64,000 nucleotides of DNA, taken from CAYWIT01 sp964458415 (GTDB lineage: Bacteria; Pseudomonadota; Alphaproteobacteria; Micavibrionales; UBA2020). The position numbers and the translations under genes are program-made. The notes below the pieces were generated by a model. That model was not told the DNA's origin, did not search any database, and saw only the letters and a list, made by a program, of their open reading frames with translations. Of this stretch, positions 27,229-35,147 are shown piece by piece. Position 1 is the first letter of the stretch, and each line of letters opens with the position of its first letter. The DNA lies in contig CAYWIT010000001.1 in NCBI GenBank assembly GCA_964458415.1, positions 186,001-250,000 on the forward strand, in the 5' to 3' direction.

Positions 27229-28307
27229 TATATTTTTTTTCCTTTCAGGCGGAAGACATAGCGGATGACTTCGGCCACGGTCTTGTAGTGTTCGGGTGGA
27301 ATGACCTGATCGATTTCCATGGAATCGTACAAAGCGCGGGCCAGCGGCGCGTTTTCGACGATGGGAACCTTGTGTTCTTTCGCGATTTCCTTGATCTTCT
27401 CCGCGATCAGGTCGGTTCCTTTGGCGACCATCATTGGCGCAGGCATGTCTTTTGTGTCGTATTTCAGGGCAACGGCAAAGTGCGTCGGGTTGGTAATCAC
27501 CACATCGGCTTCGGGGACGGCTTGCATCATGCGCTGCCGGGCTCTCCGTTCGCGCAATTCACGCAGCCGGGCTTTGACCTGCGGGTCGCCTTCGGTTTGC
27601 TTGAATTCATCCTTGATTTCCTGTTTGCTCATGCGCATTTTTTTCATGAAGTCATGGCGCTGGTAGAGATAATCCATCACGGACAAGATGGACAGCACCG
27701 CGAGCACGGCGACCATCATTTTCAGGAAGAGCGTTTCCAGATCGAACAGTCCTTGGCCAAGGTCGAGGCCGACAAAATGCTCGACGCTGTCAAAATAGGG
27801 CCGCAGCACGATAACGCCGGCCAGAGAGACAACGGCGAGCTTGATCAGGCCTTTGATAAACTCGACGATCGAGCGCATCGAGAACAGGCGGGAAAACCCC
27901 TTGATGAGCGATATTTTCGAAAGGTCCGGCTTGACAGGGTCAACCGTGAAAAGGGGGCCGGTCTGGATAAACCCGGCCAGCGCGGCCATGACGGACAGGG
28001 CAAGAAGCGGGAGGATCATGATCCCGCCGACTTCAAGAAAAAGATCACGCAGTACGCCGGACAGCCCCAGCGCGTCTGTCGGGATGCGGTCGGGCTGCGC
28101 AAGAAATATTTTCAGGCTGTCCCGCAGTCCGGTCATGAGTCCGGGGCCGGCAGTCAGCACCAGAATTGTTGCCGTAAAGAGCATGACCCAGCTGGTCACT
28201 TCGCGGCTGAAGACGACTTGTCCGCGTTTATGTGCCTCTTCCAGTTTTCGCGCGGTGGGTTCTTCCGTCTTTTGGCTGGCGTCGGTTGTGTCTTCGTTTT
28301 CTGCCAT
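27228..28307 (-). CDS. flhB: Flagellar export switch protein FlhB
   Basis: 359 residues with four membrane helices in the first 210 and the cytoplasmic autocleavage motif NPTHFAVAL near residue 263. FlhB cleaves itself between Asn and Pro and switches export from rod/hook to filament substrates. The C-terminal segment after PTH is the part that has a free-standing homologue at 30727-31101. It follows fliR by 18 bases and is coupled to cckA. Confidence 0.96.
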   Translation of the reverse strand: MAENEDTTDASQKTEEPTARKLEEAHKRGQVVFSREVTSWVMLFTATILVLTAGPGLMTGLRDSLKIFLAQPDRIPTDALGLSGVLRDLFLEVGGIMILPLLALSVMAALAGFIQTGPLFTVDPVKPDLSKISLIKGFSRLFSMRSIVEFIKGLIKLAVVSLAGVIVLRPYFDSVEHFVGLDLGQGLFDLETLFLKMMVAVLAVLSILSVMDYLYQRHDFMKKMRMSKQEIKDEFKQTEGDPQVKARLRELRERRARQRMMQAVPEADVVITNPTHFAVALKYDTKDMPAPMMVAKGTDLIAEKIKEIAKEHKVPIVENAPLARALYDSMEIDQVIPPEHYKTVAEVIRYVFRLKGKKI

Positions 28308-28325
28308 GCGCGCGTTCCTTTCCGG

Positions 28326-29096
28326 TCAGGGAGATATCGCGCTGGCGACAACGTTTTGGTAGCTGCCGAGCCAGAAAAGCAGGATCGCGGACAGGGTCAT
28401 GGAAAGCATGACAAGGCTGAGCAGGATCTGCATGGGGATCGCGAGAAAAAATATCTGTATTTGCGGCATCAGACGTCCCAGAAGGCCGAAGCCGGTCTGC
28501 ACCAGCGTGCCGACAATCAGGAAGGGCAGGGCCAGTTGCACGCCGATCTGGAAGGCGGCGGAAACGGTGCGGCTGATGATCTCCGAAAGCGAGGAGATGT
28601 CGGGCAGGTTGCCGGCGGGAAAGAGCTGATAGCTTTCGACCGTTGCCGCCAGCATGTAATGATGCATGTTTGTGATAAACAGCAGTGTGACGCCAAGGGA
28701 GGATAGCAGCGCGCCGGTGACGGATCCCTGTGAGGAGGTGACCGGGTTAAAGACCAGCGCGTTGGAAAACCCGGACTGGATGGAAATAATCATCCCTGCT
28801 GTATCAAGCGCGGTGATCATGATCCGCATGACGGTGCCAATAAAGATGCCGATGAAGGCTTCGGAAACCAAAAGAGTGACGACGGGAAAGCTGCCCTCCG
28901 GCAATGGCGGCAGAGAGCCGGCAAGAAACGGCGCAAGGACAAGGCTGATCGCCAGTGCAAAGAGCAGACGGACCTGCGGAGGGACAAAGCTGTCGCCGAT
29001 GCCGGGCATGATCATCAGCGCTAGACCCATGCGCATGAAAACAAGGAGGAAGGCGGAAACATTGCCGATGACGATTTCGTGCAGGACGGGGGGCAT
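28326..29096 (-). CDS. fliR: Flagellar export protein FliR
   Basis: 256 residues from the ATG at 29096; a TTG at 29117 would overlap fliQ. About six membrane helices with the FliR segments LALMIMPGIGDSFVPPQVR and the NMHH motif. FliR, FliQ and FliP form the export gate of the flagellar type III secretion system. Fits between fliQ and flhB, the standard order in many alphaproteobacteria. Confidence 0.95.
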   Translation of the reverse strand: MPPVLHEIVIGNVSAFLLVFMRMGLALMIMPGIGDSFVPPQVRLLFALAISLVLAPFLAGSLPPLPEGSFPVVTLLVSEAFIGIFIGTVMRIMITALDTAGMIISIQSGFSNALVFNPVTSSQGSVTGALLSSLGVTLLFITNMHHYMLAATVESYQLFPAGNLPDISSLSEIISRTVSAAFQIGVQLALPFLIVGTLVQTGFGLLGRLMPQIQIFFLAIPMQILLSLVMLSMTLSAILLFWLGSYQNVVASAISP

Positions 29097-29100
29097 CCGG

Positions 29101-29367
29101 TCAGCCCATATTGACAATTTTATCCGCGATCTTTTCGGTGAAGGCGGTCAGAGCCTGCGCCATCATCGGGAAGAGCAGAAAAATGCCAAGAAAAATTGCA
29201 ATGATTTTAGGGACAAAGGCCAGAGTCATTTCCTGAACCTGGGTCAGGGCCTGTATCAGGGCGATCACAACGCCGACGACCAGACCGATAATCATAATCG
29301 GCGCAGAAATCTGGATCGTCAGGATGATCGCCTCACGCGCAAAATCAATGATTTCGGTTTCATCCAT
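29101..29367 (-). CDS. fliQ: Flagellar export protein FliQ
   Basis: 88 residues with two membrane helices; the conserved GLVVGVVIALIQALTQVQEM loop is visible. Component of the export gate with FliP and FliR. An AGGAG-like site lies upstream in the 33-base gap from fliE. Confidence 0.96.
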   Translation of the reverse strand: MDETEIIDFAREAIILTIQISAPIMIIGLVVGVVIALIQALTQVQEMTLAFVPKIIAIFLGIFLLFPMMAQALTAFTEKIADKIVNMG

Positions 29368-29400
29368 CAGGAGCCTCTGGCTTATGGTGTCAGCGGTCCC

Positions 29401-29712
29401 TTAAATAGGGGTGCGCATGACCTGTTCATAAGCTTGCACCACTCTGTCACGAACCGCAAGCACTGTATTCAGAGCCATTTCCGCATCGGTGACAGCCTGC
29501 AAGACCTCGGTCATGTCGGCTTTGCCGACGATCGCGGCAACAGAGGTTTTTTCACTGGCGTGCTGGGCATTGATAGCGGATTGCGCGCCGCTTTTCAGGA
29601 TGTCTCCAAAGGAGGGGCCGCCGGAAGCCTCCGGTGACGCTTCGGCGCCGCTGGATTTGATCTGGTTGAGAGCGGCTTGATAGGCGCTGGCGGCCTGATT
29701 AATGTTTGTCAT
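29401..29712 (-). CDS. fliE: Flagellar hook-basal body adaptor FliE
   Basis: 103 residues; C-terminal half has the FliE pattern (DMTEVLQAVTDAEMALNTVL followed by VRDRVVQAYEQVMR). FliE joins the MS ring to the proximal rod and is among the first exported proteins. AAGGAGTACAAACT precedes its ATG. It is 12 bases after flgC. Confidence 0.93.
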   Translation of the reverse strand: MTNINQAASAYQAALNQIKSSGAEASPEASGGPSFGDILKSGAQSAINAQHASEKTSVAAIVGKADMTEVLQAVTDAEMALNTVLAVRDRVVQAYEQVMRTPI

Positions 29713-29724
29713 AGTTTGTACTCC

Positions 29725-30135
29725 TTATCCGCGCATGAGGTCGATGGTCCGGATCATCATCGCCTTTGCCATTTCAATAACGCCAAGATTGGCTTCGTAA
29801 GATCTTTGTGCCTCGCGCATGTCCATCATTTCGACGAGCGTGTTCACGTTCGGCATTTTAACATATCCTTTGTCATCCGCTGCCGGGTGATCCGGATTAT
29901 ACTTCAAAATAAAATCGGAACGATCCGCCACCACATCATCTACTTTGACTTCTCTGGTGCCTTCGGCGCGGTTCAGTTCGTTTTTGAAAGTAACGATCTG
30001 GCGGCGATAGGGATCCTGTCCCGCAGTTTTTCCCGTGGTGTCGGCATTGGCCAGGTTTTCAGAGATGACCCGCATGCGGGTTCCTTGCGCTTTCATACCC
30101 TTTGCGGCGAGATGCATTGCTGTAACGAGATCCAT
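29725..30135 (-). CDS. flgC: Proximal rod protein FlgC
   Basis: 136 residues with the rod-family N-terminus (MHLAAKGMKAQGTRMRVISE, ENLANADT) and the C-terminal heptads typical of axial proteins. Exported to the periplasm to build the rod. It lies 20 bases downstream of flgB. Confidence 0.95.
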   Translation of the reverse strand: MDLVTAMHLAAKGMKAQGTRMRVISENLANADTTGKTAGQDPYRRQIVTFKNELNRAEGTREVKVDDVVADRSDFILKYNPDHPAADDKGYVKMPNVNTLVEMMDMREAQRSYEANLGVIEMAKAMMIRTIDLMRG

Positions 30136-30155
30136 GACGCGCTCCTGACGTGTTC

Positions 30156-30575
30156 CTATTTCAGAGACATTTTCAGTATCTCTATGTTTTTCTGGTATAA
30201 GCCGGTAATCATTCTGTGGTCGGTAAAGTTTTCGTTCAATTTCATCAACTGTTCTTCCAGTACGACAGCATTGCCTGCAGGAGCGACCTCATAGGTATTT
30301 TTCTGATTTTTGGCCTGCATGTTGTCGCCGTTTCCTGATGTTCCACCTGAAGATAGGTGCGCGCTGTTTGTTGTCGCCATGTCAACGGACGAAGGCGCGT
30401 CAAGCGAAAGCTTGCTGGTAGAACTTCCGAGCAAGCTCTTGAAATCCGGAGATTTTAAATCCTGCGGGCGATAGTTCGGCGTGTCGGCATTGGCAATATT
30501 CTGTGACAGGATTTTCTGGCGTTCTTCCTGCCAGTCCATTTTGGTTGTCAGCGCCTGCATCAATTTAAGGTCCAT
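30156..30575 (-). CDS. flgB: Proximal rod protein FlgB
   Basis: 139 residues with the axial-protein motif QNIANADTPNYRPQDL near residue 26. First gene of the minus-strand flagellar operon flgB-flgC-fliE-fliQ-fliR-flhB-cckA. A consensus sigma-54 promoter lies 36 bases upstream. Confidence 0.95.
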   Translation of the reverse strand: MDLKLMQALTTKMDWQEERQKILSQNIANADTPNYRPQDLKSPDFKSLLGSSTSKLSLDAPSSVDMATTNSAHLSSGGTSGNGDNMQAKNQKNTYEVAPAGNAVVLEEQLMKLNENFTDHRMITGLYQKNIEILKMSLK

Positions 30576-30610
30576 GGCAGCTATCCCCTAATTGTGTCAC
30601 AAGAAACCCT

Positions 30611-30626
30611 TGCAACAACTATACCA
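30611..30626 (-). promoter_or_regulatory. Sigma-54 (RpoN) promoter of the flgB operon
   Basis: On the minus strand TGGTATAGTTGTTGCA fits the consensus TGGYAYRNNNNTTGCW at every specified base, with GG and GC at the correct spacing. Transcription would start about 25 bases before the flgB ATG. It predicts control by an enhancer-binding activator such as FlbD. Confidence 0.8.
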
Positions 30627-30675
30627 GTATTTTTAAATTTTTGTTGTCACAATTTTCATTGTTACATTATTGTTG

Positions 30676-30691
30676 TTAAGGCTTCGTAAAC
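30676..30691 (+). promoter_or_regulatory. Possible CtrA site before the FlhB-like/fliO/fliP unit
   Basis: TTAA-N7-TAAAC differs from the CtrA consensus TTAA-N7-TTAAC at one base and lies 36 bases before the next gene, in the gap between the divergent flagellar units. The region is A/T rich, so chance is possible. Confidence 0.3.
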
Positions 30692-30726
30692 TTTTGTTAA
30701 GATTTTAGATATCTGGAAGATCACCT

Positions 30727-31101
30727 TTGGACATAAACGAAGATCAGGATAAGAAATTCAAGACGGCTGTGGAGAGCCGCCGTGCCGCTGCGGTGGCGCT
30801 TAAAAAATATGGAATTGATGAAGGTGTGCTCCCGAAAGTCGTAGCGGCAGGCTATGGTAAACTTGCCGAGCAGATCGTGCAGCTGGCTTTTGAAAACGGA
30901 GTCAAGGTCCGTGAGGACCGGGATCTGGCGCAGATGCTGGCGGCGATTGAAATTGACAGTGAAATTCCGTCCGAGGCCTTGGTCGCTATTGCGGAAATTC
31001 TTGCCTATGTTTACAAAATGAACGGAACGTATCATTCTGGACAGGGCGCGCCGGAAAACAATGCCGGTCACAACAAAGGAACAGCAGATGAACAGTCCTG
31101 A
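30727..31101 (+). CDS. Stand-alone FlhB C-terminal-domain homologue
   Basis: 124 residues. Residues 20-100 (AVALKKYG...LPKVVAAGYGKLAEQIVQLA, then IPSEALVAIAEILAYVY) align with the portion of FlhB found after its NPTH cleavage site, but there is no membrane domain and no NPTH. Such small FlhB-like proteins occur near flagellar genes in several bacteria and can interact with the export apparatus. The only start in frame is the TTG at 30727, behind GGAAG. It overlaps the next gene by 14 bases. Confidence 0.82.
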   Translation: MDINEDQDKKFKTAVESRRAAAVALKKYGIDEGVLPKVVAAGYGKLAEQIVQLAFENGVKVREDRDLAQMLAAIEIDSEIPSEALVAIAEILAYVYKMNGTYHSGQGAPENNAGHNKGTADEQS

Positions 31102-31372
31102 GACTGAAGCGGGGGCGGTTGCCCGGAGACTGAAGTCGGTCATTGATTATGTGCATGATTGCGAGCGGCGTGTGGCTTTGGGCGAAATCATGGAGCTGGA
31201 AGGGCTGGACGGCAATATTGTCGAGATTTGCGATGCCATTGCGGCGCTGCCGGGGCCAGAGGCCGAGGCGCTGGAACCGCAAATGGGTATTTTGATCGAA
31301 AATCTGGAATCTCTGGCGCAGGCGATGAAGGAACAGCAGGAACGTGTTCTTGCGGAAGACGGGGAAAACTGA
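31088..31372 (+). CDS. Small helical protein of the fliO-fliP operon, unknown
   Basis: 94 residues from the ATG at 31088; predicted to be mostly alpha-helical and acidic, with no membrane helix. It lies between the FlhB-like gene and fliO and overlaps both, so it should serve in flagellar assembly, perhaps as an export chaperone in the way FliT does, but no motif proves this. Confidence 0.6.
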   Translation: MNSPETEAGAVARRLKSVIDYVHDCERRVALGEIMELEGLDGNIVEICDAIAALPGPEAEALEPQMGILIENLESLAQAMKEQQERVLAEDGEN

Positions 31373-31683
31373 TGGAGACAGCCCTTCTGCTGAAGTTTGT
31401 CGGTGCCTTTGTTTTTGTTATTTCTCTTATGCTTTTATTATCGTGGTTTTTGCGCCGGATAGGCCTTTCCGGTCCGGCCATGATGCCGGGAACAAAGCGG
31501 CGGCTGAAGATTGTCGAATTTATGCCGCTGGACCATCGCCGCCGTCTTGTGCTCATCCGCCGGGATGATCGTGAACACCTGCTGGTGCTGGGCGCGAATG
31601 GCGAGACGGTGGTGGAAAGCAATATTCCGGCGGCAGAAAACATTGTTGAATTGCCGGTATTGAAGGACCAGAAAAATGCTTAA
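31372..31683 (+). CDS. fliO: Flagellar biosynthetic protein FliO
   Basis: 103 residues from the ATG at 31372, which overlaps the upstream stop. One membrane helix (about residues 8-27) is followed by a cytoplasmic FliO domain (KIVEFMPLDHRRRLVLIRRD, EHLLVLG). FliO helps assemble the FliP pore. It overlaps fliP by eight bases. Confidence 0.85.
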   Translation: METALLLKFVGAFVFVISLMLLLSWFLRRIGLSGPAMMPGTKRRLKIVEFMPLDHRRRLVLIRRDDREHLLVLGANGETVVESNIPAAENIVELPVLKDQKNA

Positions 31684-32458
31684 GGGGAAGATGAAGAAAT
31701 TTTTAAAAATCAGCGCGGCTTTGCTTTTTGCCGCGTTCTTTTTGCAGGCTGACGCGGGTTTTGCGCAAAGCGTGACGCTGGATCTGGGCGGCGGGACAGA
31801 TGCGGCGGCGGGCGGGGGCGGTTCGGTTGCTTCGCGTGTCGTGCAGATGGTGGCCTTGCTGACCGTCTTGTCTCTGGCCCCTGCCATCCTGATGATGATG
31901 ACGTCTTTTACGCGCATTGTCGTGGTTCTGTCCTTTCTGCGGACGGCAATGGGAACGCAACAGACCCCTCCGAATACGGTGATGATCAGTCTGGCGCTGT
32001 TTTTGACCTTGTTTATCATGATGCCGACATTTCAGGCCTCTTACGATCAGGCGATCAAGCCGCTGATGGAAGAGCGGATGGAGGAGATGGAGGCTTTCGA
32101 GAAAGCCGTTGTTCCGTTCAAGCAATTCATGCTCAAGCATGTGCGGGAAAAAGATCTTGTCTTGTTCATGAATCTCAGCAAGACGGAAAAGCTGGAGGAT
32201 CCGATGGCGACGCCGCTGCAGGTGGTCATTCCGGCCTTCATGATTTCGGAACTGCGCCGTGCCTTTGAAATCGGCTTTTTGATCTTTTTGCCTTTTCTGG
32301 TGATCGATATGGTGACGGCCTCTATTCTCATGTCGATGGGGATGATGATGCTGCCGCCGGTGATGATCGCGCTGCCGTTCAAGATCATCTTCTTCGTCTT
32401 GGTGGACGGCTGGTATCTGATTTCCGGTTCGCTGGTCCAGAGCTACGGCGCGGGGTAG
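31676..32458 (+). CDS. fliP: Flagellar export gate protein FliP
   Basis: 260 residues with a cleavable signal peptide (to about residue 30) and four membrane helices. Family motifs TSFTRIVVVLSFLR, PPNTVMISLALFLT and FLPFLVIDMV are seen. FliP forms the core of the export pore. Convergent with the BaiN-like gene. Confidence 0.96.
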   Translation: MLKGKMKKFLKISAALLFAAFFLQADAGFAQSVTLDLGGGTDAAAGGGGSVASRVVQMVALLTVLSLAPAILMMMTSFTRIVVVLSFLRTAMGTQQTPPNTVMISLALFLTLFIMMPTFQASYDQAIKPLMEERMEEMEAFEKAVVPFKQFMLKHVREKDLVLFMNLSKTEKLEDPMATPLQVVIPAFMISELRRAFEIGFLIFLPFLVIDMVTASILMSMGMMMLPPVMIALPFKIIFFVLVDGWYLISGSLVQSYGAG

Positions 32459-32473
32459 TCTGGCTTGGCTGGA

Positions 32474-33658
32474 TTATACGACCTGTCCGGCGCACCAGCC
32501 GGAGGACCAGGCCCATTGGAAATTGAACCCGCCAAGCTGGCCGGCGACATCGACGACTTCGCCAATAAAATAAAGCCCGGGAATTTTCTTGCATTCCATG
32601 GTTTTCGAGGAGAGTTCTGCCGTATCGACGCCGCCGGCGGTGACTTCGGCGGTGCGGTAGCCTTCGGTGCCAACGGGAACAACCTGCCAGCGGTGGATGC
32701 GTTCGGATACGGCGCGCAGGCGCTGGTCCGAAAGGTCGGTCAGGGGCAGGTCAGACCCGCTTTCCTGCGCGATGTCCTCCGCCAGACGCTTGGGCAGGAC
32801 TTGACCGAGGATGTTGTGCAGGACGGTTTTGTTTTTGTCCTGTCGCGCTTTGCGGAGCTCTTCAAAAATATCGCGGTCCGGCAGCAGGTTGATAGCGATG
32901 CGCGCGCCGTCATGCCAAAAGGAGGAAATTTGCAAAATTGCGGGCCCGCTGAGTCCGCGATGGGTGAACAGCAATGCCTCGCGGAATGAGGCTTTGTTGC
33001 AGGTGACGATAACGGGGTCCACCGCGACGCCGGCAAGGGTTTTGGTGCGTGCCAGCAGGGATTCGTCAAAAAGCAGGGGGACCAGTGCAGCGCGGGTCGG
33101 AACCAGCGCGAGGCCGAATTGCCGCGCCACGTCATAGCCAAAACCTGTAGCGCCCATCTTGGGAATGGAAGGGCCGCCAGTGGCGATGACGAGAGAGGCG
33201 GCGGTGTAATTTCCCTTGTCTGTTGTGATAGTGAAGCCGTTTTCTGTCCGCGTAACGGATAATATCCGTGTTGAAAGGTAAAGCTGGACTTGCGCTTTGT
33301 CCATTTCATCTTGCAGCATGCGGAGAATATCCTTGGCCGAGGTGTCGCAGAAAAGCTGCCCCAGCGTCTTTTCATGCCATCGGATGCCGTGTTTTTCGAT
33401 CAGGGCGATAAAATCCTTTGGGGTGTAGCGACTGAGCGCGGATTTGCAAAAATGCGGATTTTCCGAGAGGAAGTTTTCGGGCTTTGTGTGCCGGTTGGTA
33501 AAGTTGCAGCGCCCGCCGCCCGAGATGCGGATTTTTTCGCCCGCCGCTGCGGCATGATCAAGAATAACGACGCGCCGTCCGCGCTTTCCGGCCTCGATCG
33601 CGCACATCATTCCGGCGGCGCCGGCGCCGATCACGACAACGTCGCAGGCGGTGTTCAT
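32474..33658 (-). CDS. BaiN/HI0933-family FAD-dependent oxidoreductase
   Basis: 394 residues from the ATG at 33658, which overlaps the upstream stop (ATGA); the longer frame to 33802 runs inside the methyltransferase gene. The N-terminal FAD site VVIGAGAAGMMCAIEAG and the family motif RISGGGRCNFTN are clear, as is the C-terminal LYFIGEVVDVAGQLGGFN. Members are flavoproteins of poorly known function. Confidence 0.9.
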   Translation of the reverse strand: MNTACDVVVIGAGAAGMMCAIEAGKRGRRVVILDHAAAAGEKIRISGGGRCNFTNRHTKPENFLSENPHFCKSALSRYTPKDFIALIEKHGIRWHEKTLGQLFCDTSAKDILRMLQDEMDKAQVQLYLSTRILSVTRTENGFTITTDKGNYTAASLVIATGGPSIPKMGATGFGYDVARQFGLALVPTRAALVPLLFDESLLARTKTLAGVAVDPVIVTCNKASFREALLFTHRGLSGPAILQISSFWHDGARIAINLLPDRDIFEELRKARQDKNKTVLHNILGQVLPKRLAEDIAQESGSDLPLTDLSDQRLRAVSERIHRWQVVPVGTEGYRTAEVTAGGVDTAELSSKTMECKKIPGLYFIGEVVDVAGQLGGFNFQWAWSSGWCAGQVV

Positions 33659-34413
33659 TTTTGTTTTTCGGCGATGAGCTGGATGCCGGGCTTGAAGGCG
33701 AAAAAGAATTTTTTGACGCGCAGGCCGTGTTTCTCCAACAGCTGTTTCAGGCCCTTGCGGGTGAAATAGATGATATGTTCTGGCGGTATGACAGCGTCCC
33801 ATTTTGCGAAGTCGCGGGGAAGGGAAAAATGTCCGCCATCGGGCGTCGTCAGGTACAGCACGCCGCCGGGGTTCAGGATTTTAACGATGGCGGCGACGAA
33901 GGATTCAGGATCGGGAACGTGTTCAATGACTTCGCTGGTATAGACAATGTCGGCCTGTGCGCCCCGTGCGGCATAATCCTGCACGGAAATCGTTTCATAG
34001 AAATCCGCCCCGAACATGGCGCGGCTGGCCGCGACGGCGGTGTCATCAATATCAATCCCCTTTGCGGAGAGGCCGAGTTCCCGCGCGGCCTGCACGGTAA
34101 AGCCGTAGTTGCAGCCGACATCAAGAAAGGTTTTTCCGGGGGCTTGCCCGACAAGCCGTTGCAGGCGCTTTTTCGCCCGCGTGATTTTTTTATCTTTTTT
34201 GGCGGTGTAGTCGGTGGAGCCTTTGTAGGATTGATAAAAGGCGATCAGTTCCGCCACCGTCGGGAAGGGATGCACCGTCACCGTGCCGCAGGACGGACAG
34301 GGGAGAAGGTTATAGCCGTTTTTCTGCCCCAGACTGTGCCCCGTATCAAGGGGGACCTGACAGGCTTTGCAGAGGGCAGGGGCGGCATTTTGAGGAGCGA
34401 ATGCTGTTTTCAT
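33655..34413 (-). CDS. Class I SAM-dependent methyltransferase with N-terminal zinc finger
   Basis: 252 residues. Two Cys pairs near the N-terminus (CKAC at 15-18 and CPSC at 39-42) suggest a small zinc finger. The SAM motif TFLDVGCNYGFTVQAA lies near residue 95, followed by GIDID and SEVIEHVPDP. Such enzymes are often sugar or O-antigen methyltransferases, but the substrate is not known. It is coupled to the flavoprotein gene. Confidence 0.82.
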   Translation of the reverse strand: MKTAFAPQNAAPALCKACQVPLDTGHSLGQKNGYNLLPCPSCGTVTVHPFPTVAELIAFYQSYKGSTDYTAKKDKKITRAKKRLQRLVGQAPGKTFLDVGCNYGFTVQAARELGLSAKGIDIDDTAVAASRAMFGADFYETISVQDYAARGAQADIVYTSEVIEHVPDPESFVAAIVKILNPGGVLYLTTPDGGHFSLPRDFAKWDAVIPPEHIIYFTRKGLKQLLEKHGLRVKKFFFAFKPGIQLIAEKQK

Positions 34414-34439
34414 GCGCCTCTTTTAGCAAAGAAAGTATC

Positions 34440-34476
34440 AAAAAGCAAAAGGCCCGGCGAAAAAACCGGGCCTCTG
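34440..34476 (-). terminator. Rho-independent terminator of the 51-residue gene
   Basis: Stem AGGCCCGG (34451-34458) with CCGGGCCT (34467-34474), eight base pairs. On the minus strand it is followed by TTTTGCTTTTT, so it ends the small gene at 34505-34660 and separates it from the methyltransferase. Confidence 0.75.
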
Positions 34477-34504
34477 GCCTTATCTGGAGGGAAGAAAGTT
34501 TTGC

Positions 34505-34660
34505 TTAAGCGGCAACGGTGCTGTTTTGATAAACGGGAGCGGAGAATGCCGGGGCGGAAACCTGAAAATTCTGCGCGCCTTGAACGCGCGTCTCGATCGC
34601 CTGCAGGTAAGCAGCGGCATCGCGGGTTTCGGTAAAATCTTTGAGTGTATTTAATTTCAT
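34505..34660 (-). CDS. Small protein family member A (51 residues)
   Basis: Start ATG at 34660 behind GAGGTGAGG, stop TAA at 34507-34505. The 51-residue product begins MKLNTLKDFTETRDAAAYLQ and is soluble, helical at first and then rich in Ala, Pro and Ser. An ungapped alignment with the 49-residue protein at 34988-35137 gives 17 identities in the first 37 positions (M-L-T...F..T..A.AY...IE.R..GAQ.F...AP), which supports both being real genes. It has its own promoter and terminator. Function unknown. Confidence 0.72.
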   Translation of the reverse strand: MKLNTLKDFTETRDAAAYLQAIETRVQGAQNFQVSAPAFSAPVYQNSTVAA

Positions 34661-34732
34661 GGCCTCACCTCACATTTTTTTATTTGTTGCGCAGAACGTC
34701 ATTTTTTTAGAATAAAACGTCTCTACACGGCC

Positions 34733-34761
34733 AGAATGCGAAATAAACGAACTATTGTCAA
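34733..34761 (-). promoter_or_regulatory. Possible promoter of the 51-residue gene
   Basis: On the minus strand TTGACA (34756-34761) and CATTCT (34733-34738) with a 17-base spacer. The -35 matches fully; the -10 is weak. It leaves a leader of about 65 bases. Confidence 0.45.
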
Positions 34762-34915
34762 ACTGTTTTTTGAGGAGAAGCAGGGGTAAAAAATTTCTCA
34801 TGTATTATGAATGTCTTGCCAGAAATAATTGACCTATTTTCTTCGAATAGAAAAACGGGCCGCGTCTATATCTTGCGGATGATTCTCATTCGAAACGGCG
34901 AATCTTTCCTTGTCG
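34762..34915. other. A/T-rich gap without a supported gene
   Basis: Part of a 327-base stretch between the two small paralogous genes. Apart from the promoter and terminator listed, it holds only a 50-codon plus-strand frame (34807-34959) that reads through the terminator hairpin and has no homologue or ribosome site. Confidence 0.5.
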
Positions 34916-34946
34916 AAATAAAAAACGCCTGCATATGCAGGCGTTC
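34916..34946 (-). terminator. Rho-independent terminator of the unknown operon 36289-34988
   Basis: Perfect palindrome AACGCCTGCA-TATGCAGGCGTT family at 34924-34945 (22 bases), followed on the minus strand by TTTTTATTT. It ends the unit made of the 206-, 170- and 49-residue genes. Confidence 0.82.
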
Positions 34947-34987
34947 TCTAAGCCCATGAATGGTTTTGAATGCTTAAACGGCGTAAA

Positions 34988-35137
34988 TCAAGGTCTTGGA
35001 GCCTGATATCCCGGGCGTGTCGTCTGGGGGGCGGGAGAGGCAAAGAGTTGTGCGCCGCTGGCTCTTTCTTCGATGCTTTTTGCATAGGCATCGGCTTCTT
35101 CGGTTTTCAGAAACCCGTTGATTGTTTTCAGATTCAT
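34988..35137 (-). CDS. Small protein family member B (49 residues)
   Basis: ATG at 35137 behind AGGGG, stop TGA at 34990-34988; 49 residues beginning MNLKTINGFLKTEEADAYAK. It is the paralogue of the 51-residue protein at 34505-34660 (see there). It starts 10 bases after the 170-residue unknown gene, so it is the last gene of that operon, with a strong terminator behind it. Function unknown. Confidence 0.72.
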   Translation of the reverse strand: MNLKTINGFLKTEEADAYAKSIEERASGAQLFASPAPQTTRPGYQAPRP

Positions 35138-35147
35138 AGTACAACCC

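Noticed and set aside
27219..28706. 495-codon open frame opposite flhB and fliR
   Set aside because: It lies antisense to clear flhB/fliR genes and its product is His/Asp/Gly-rich without domain pattern; a shadow frame.
34807..34959. 50-codon plus-strand frame in the gap between the small paralogues
   Set aside because: Reads through a perfect terminator hairpin and has no ribosome site or relative.
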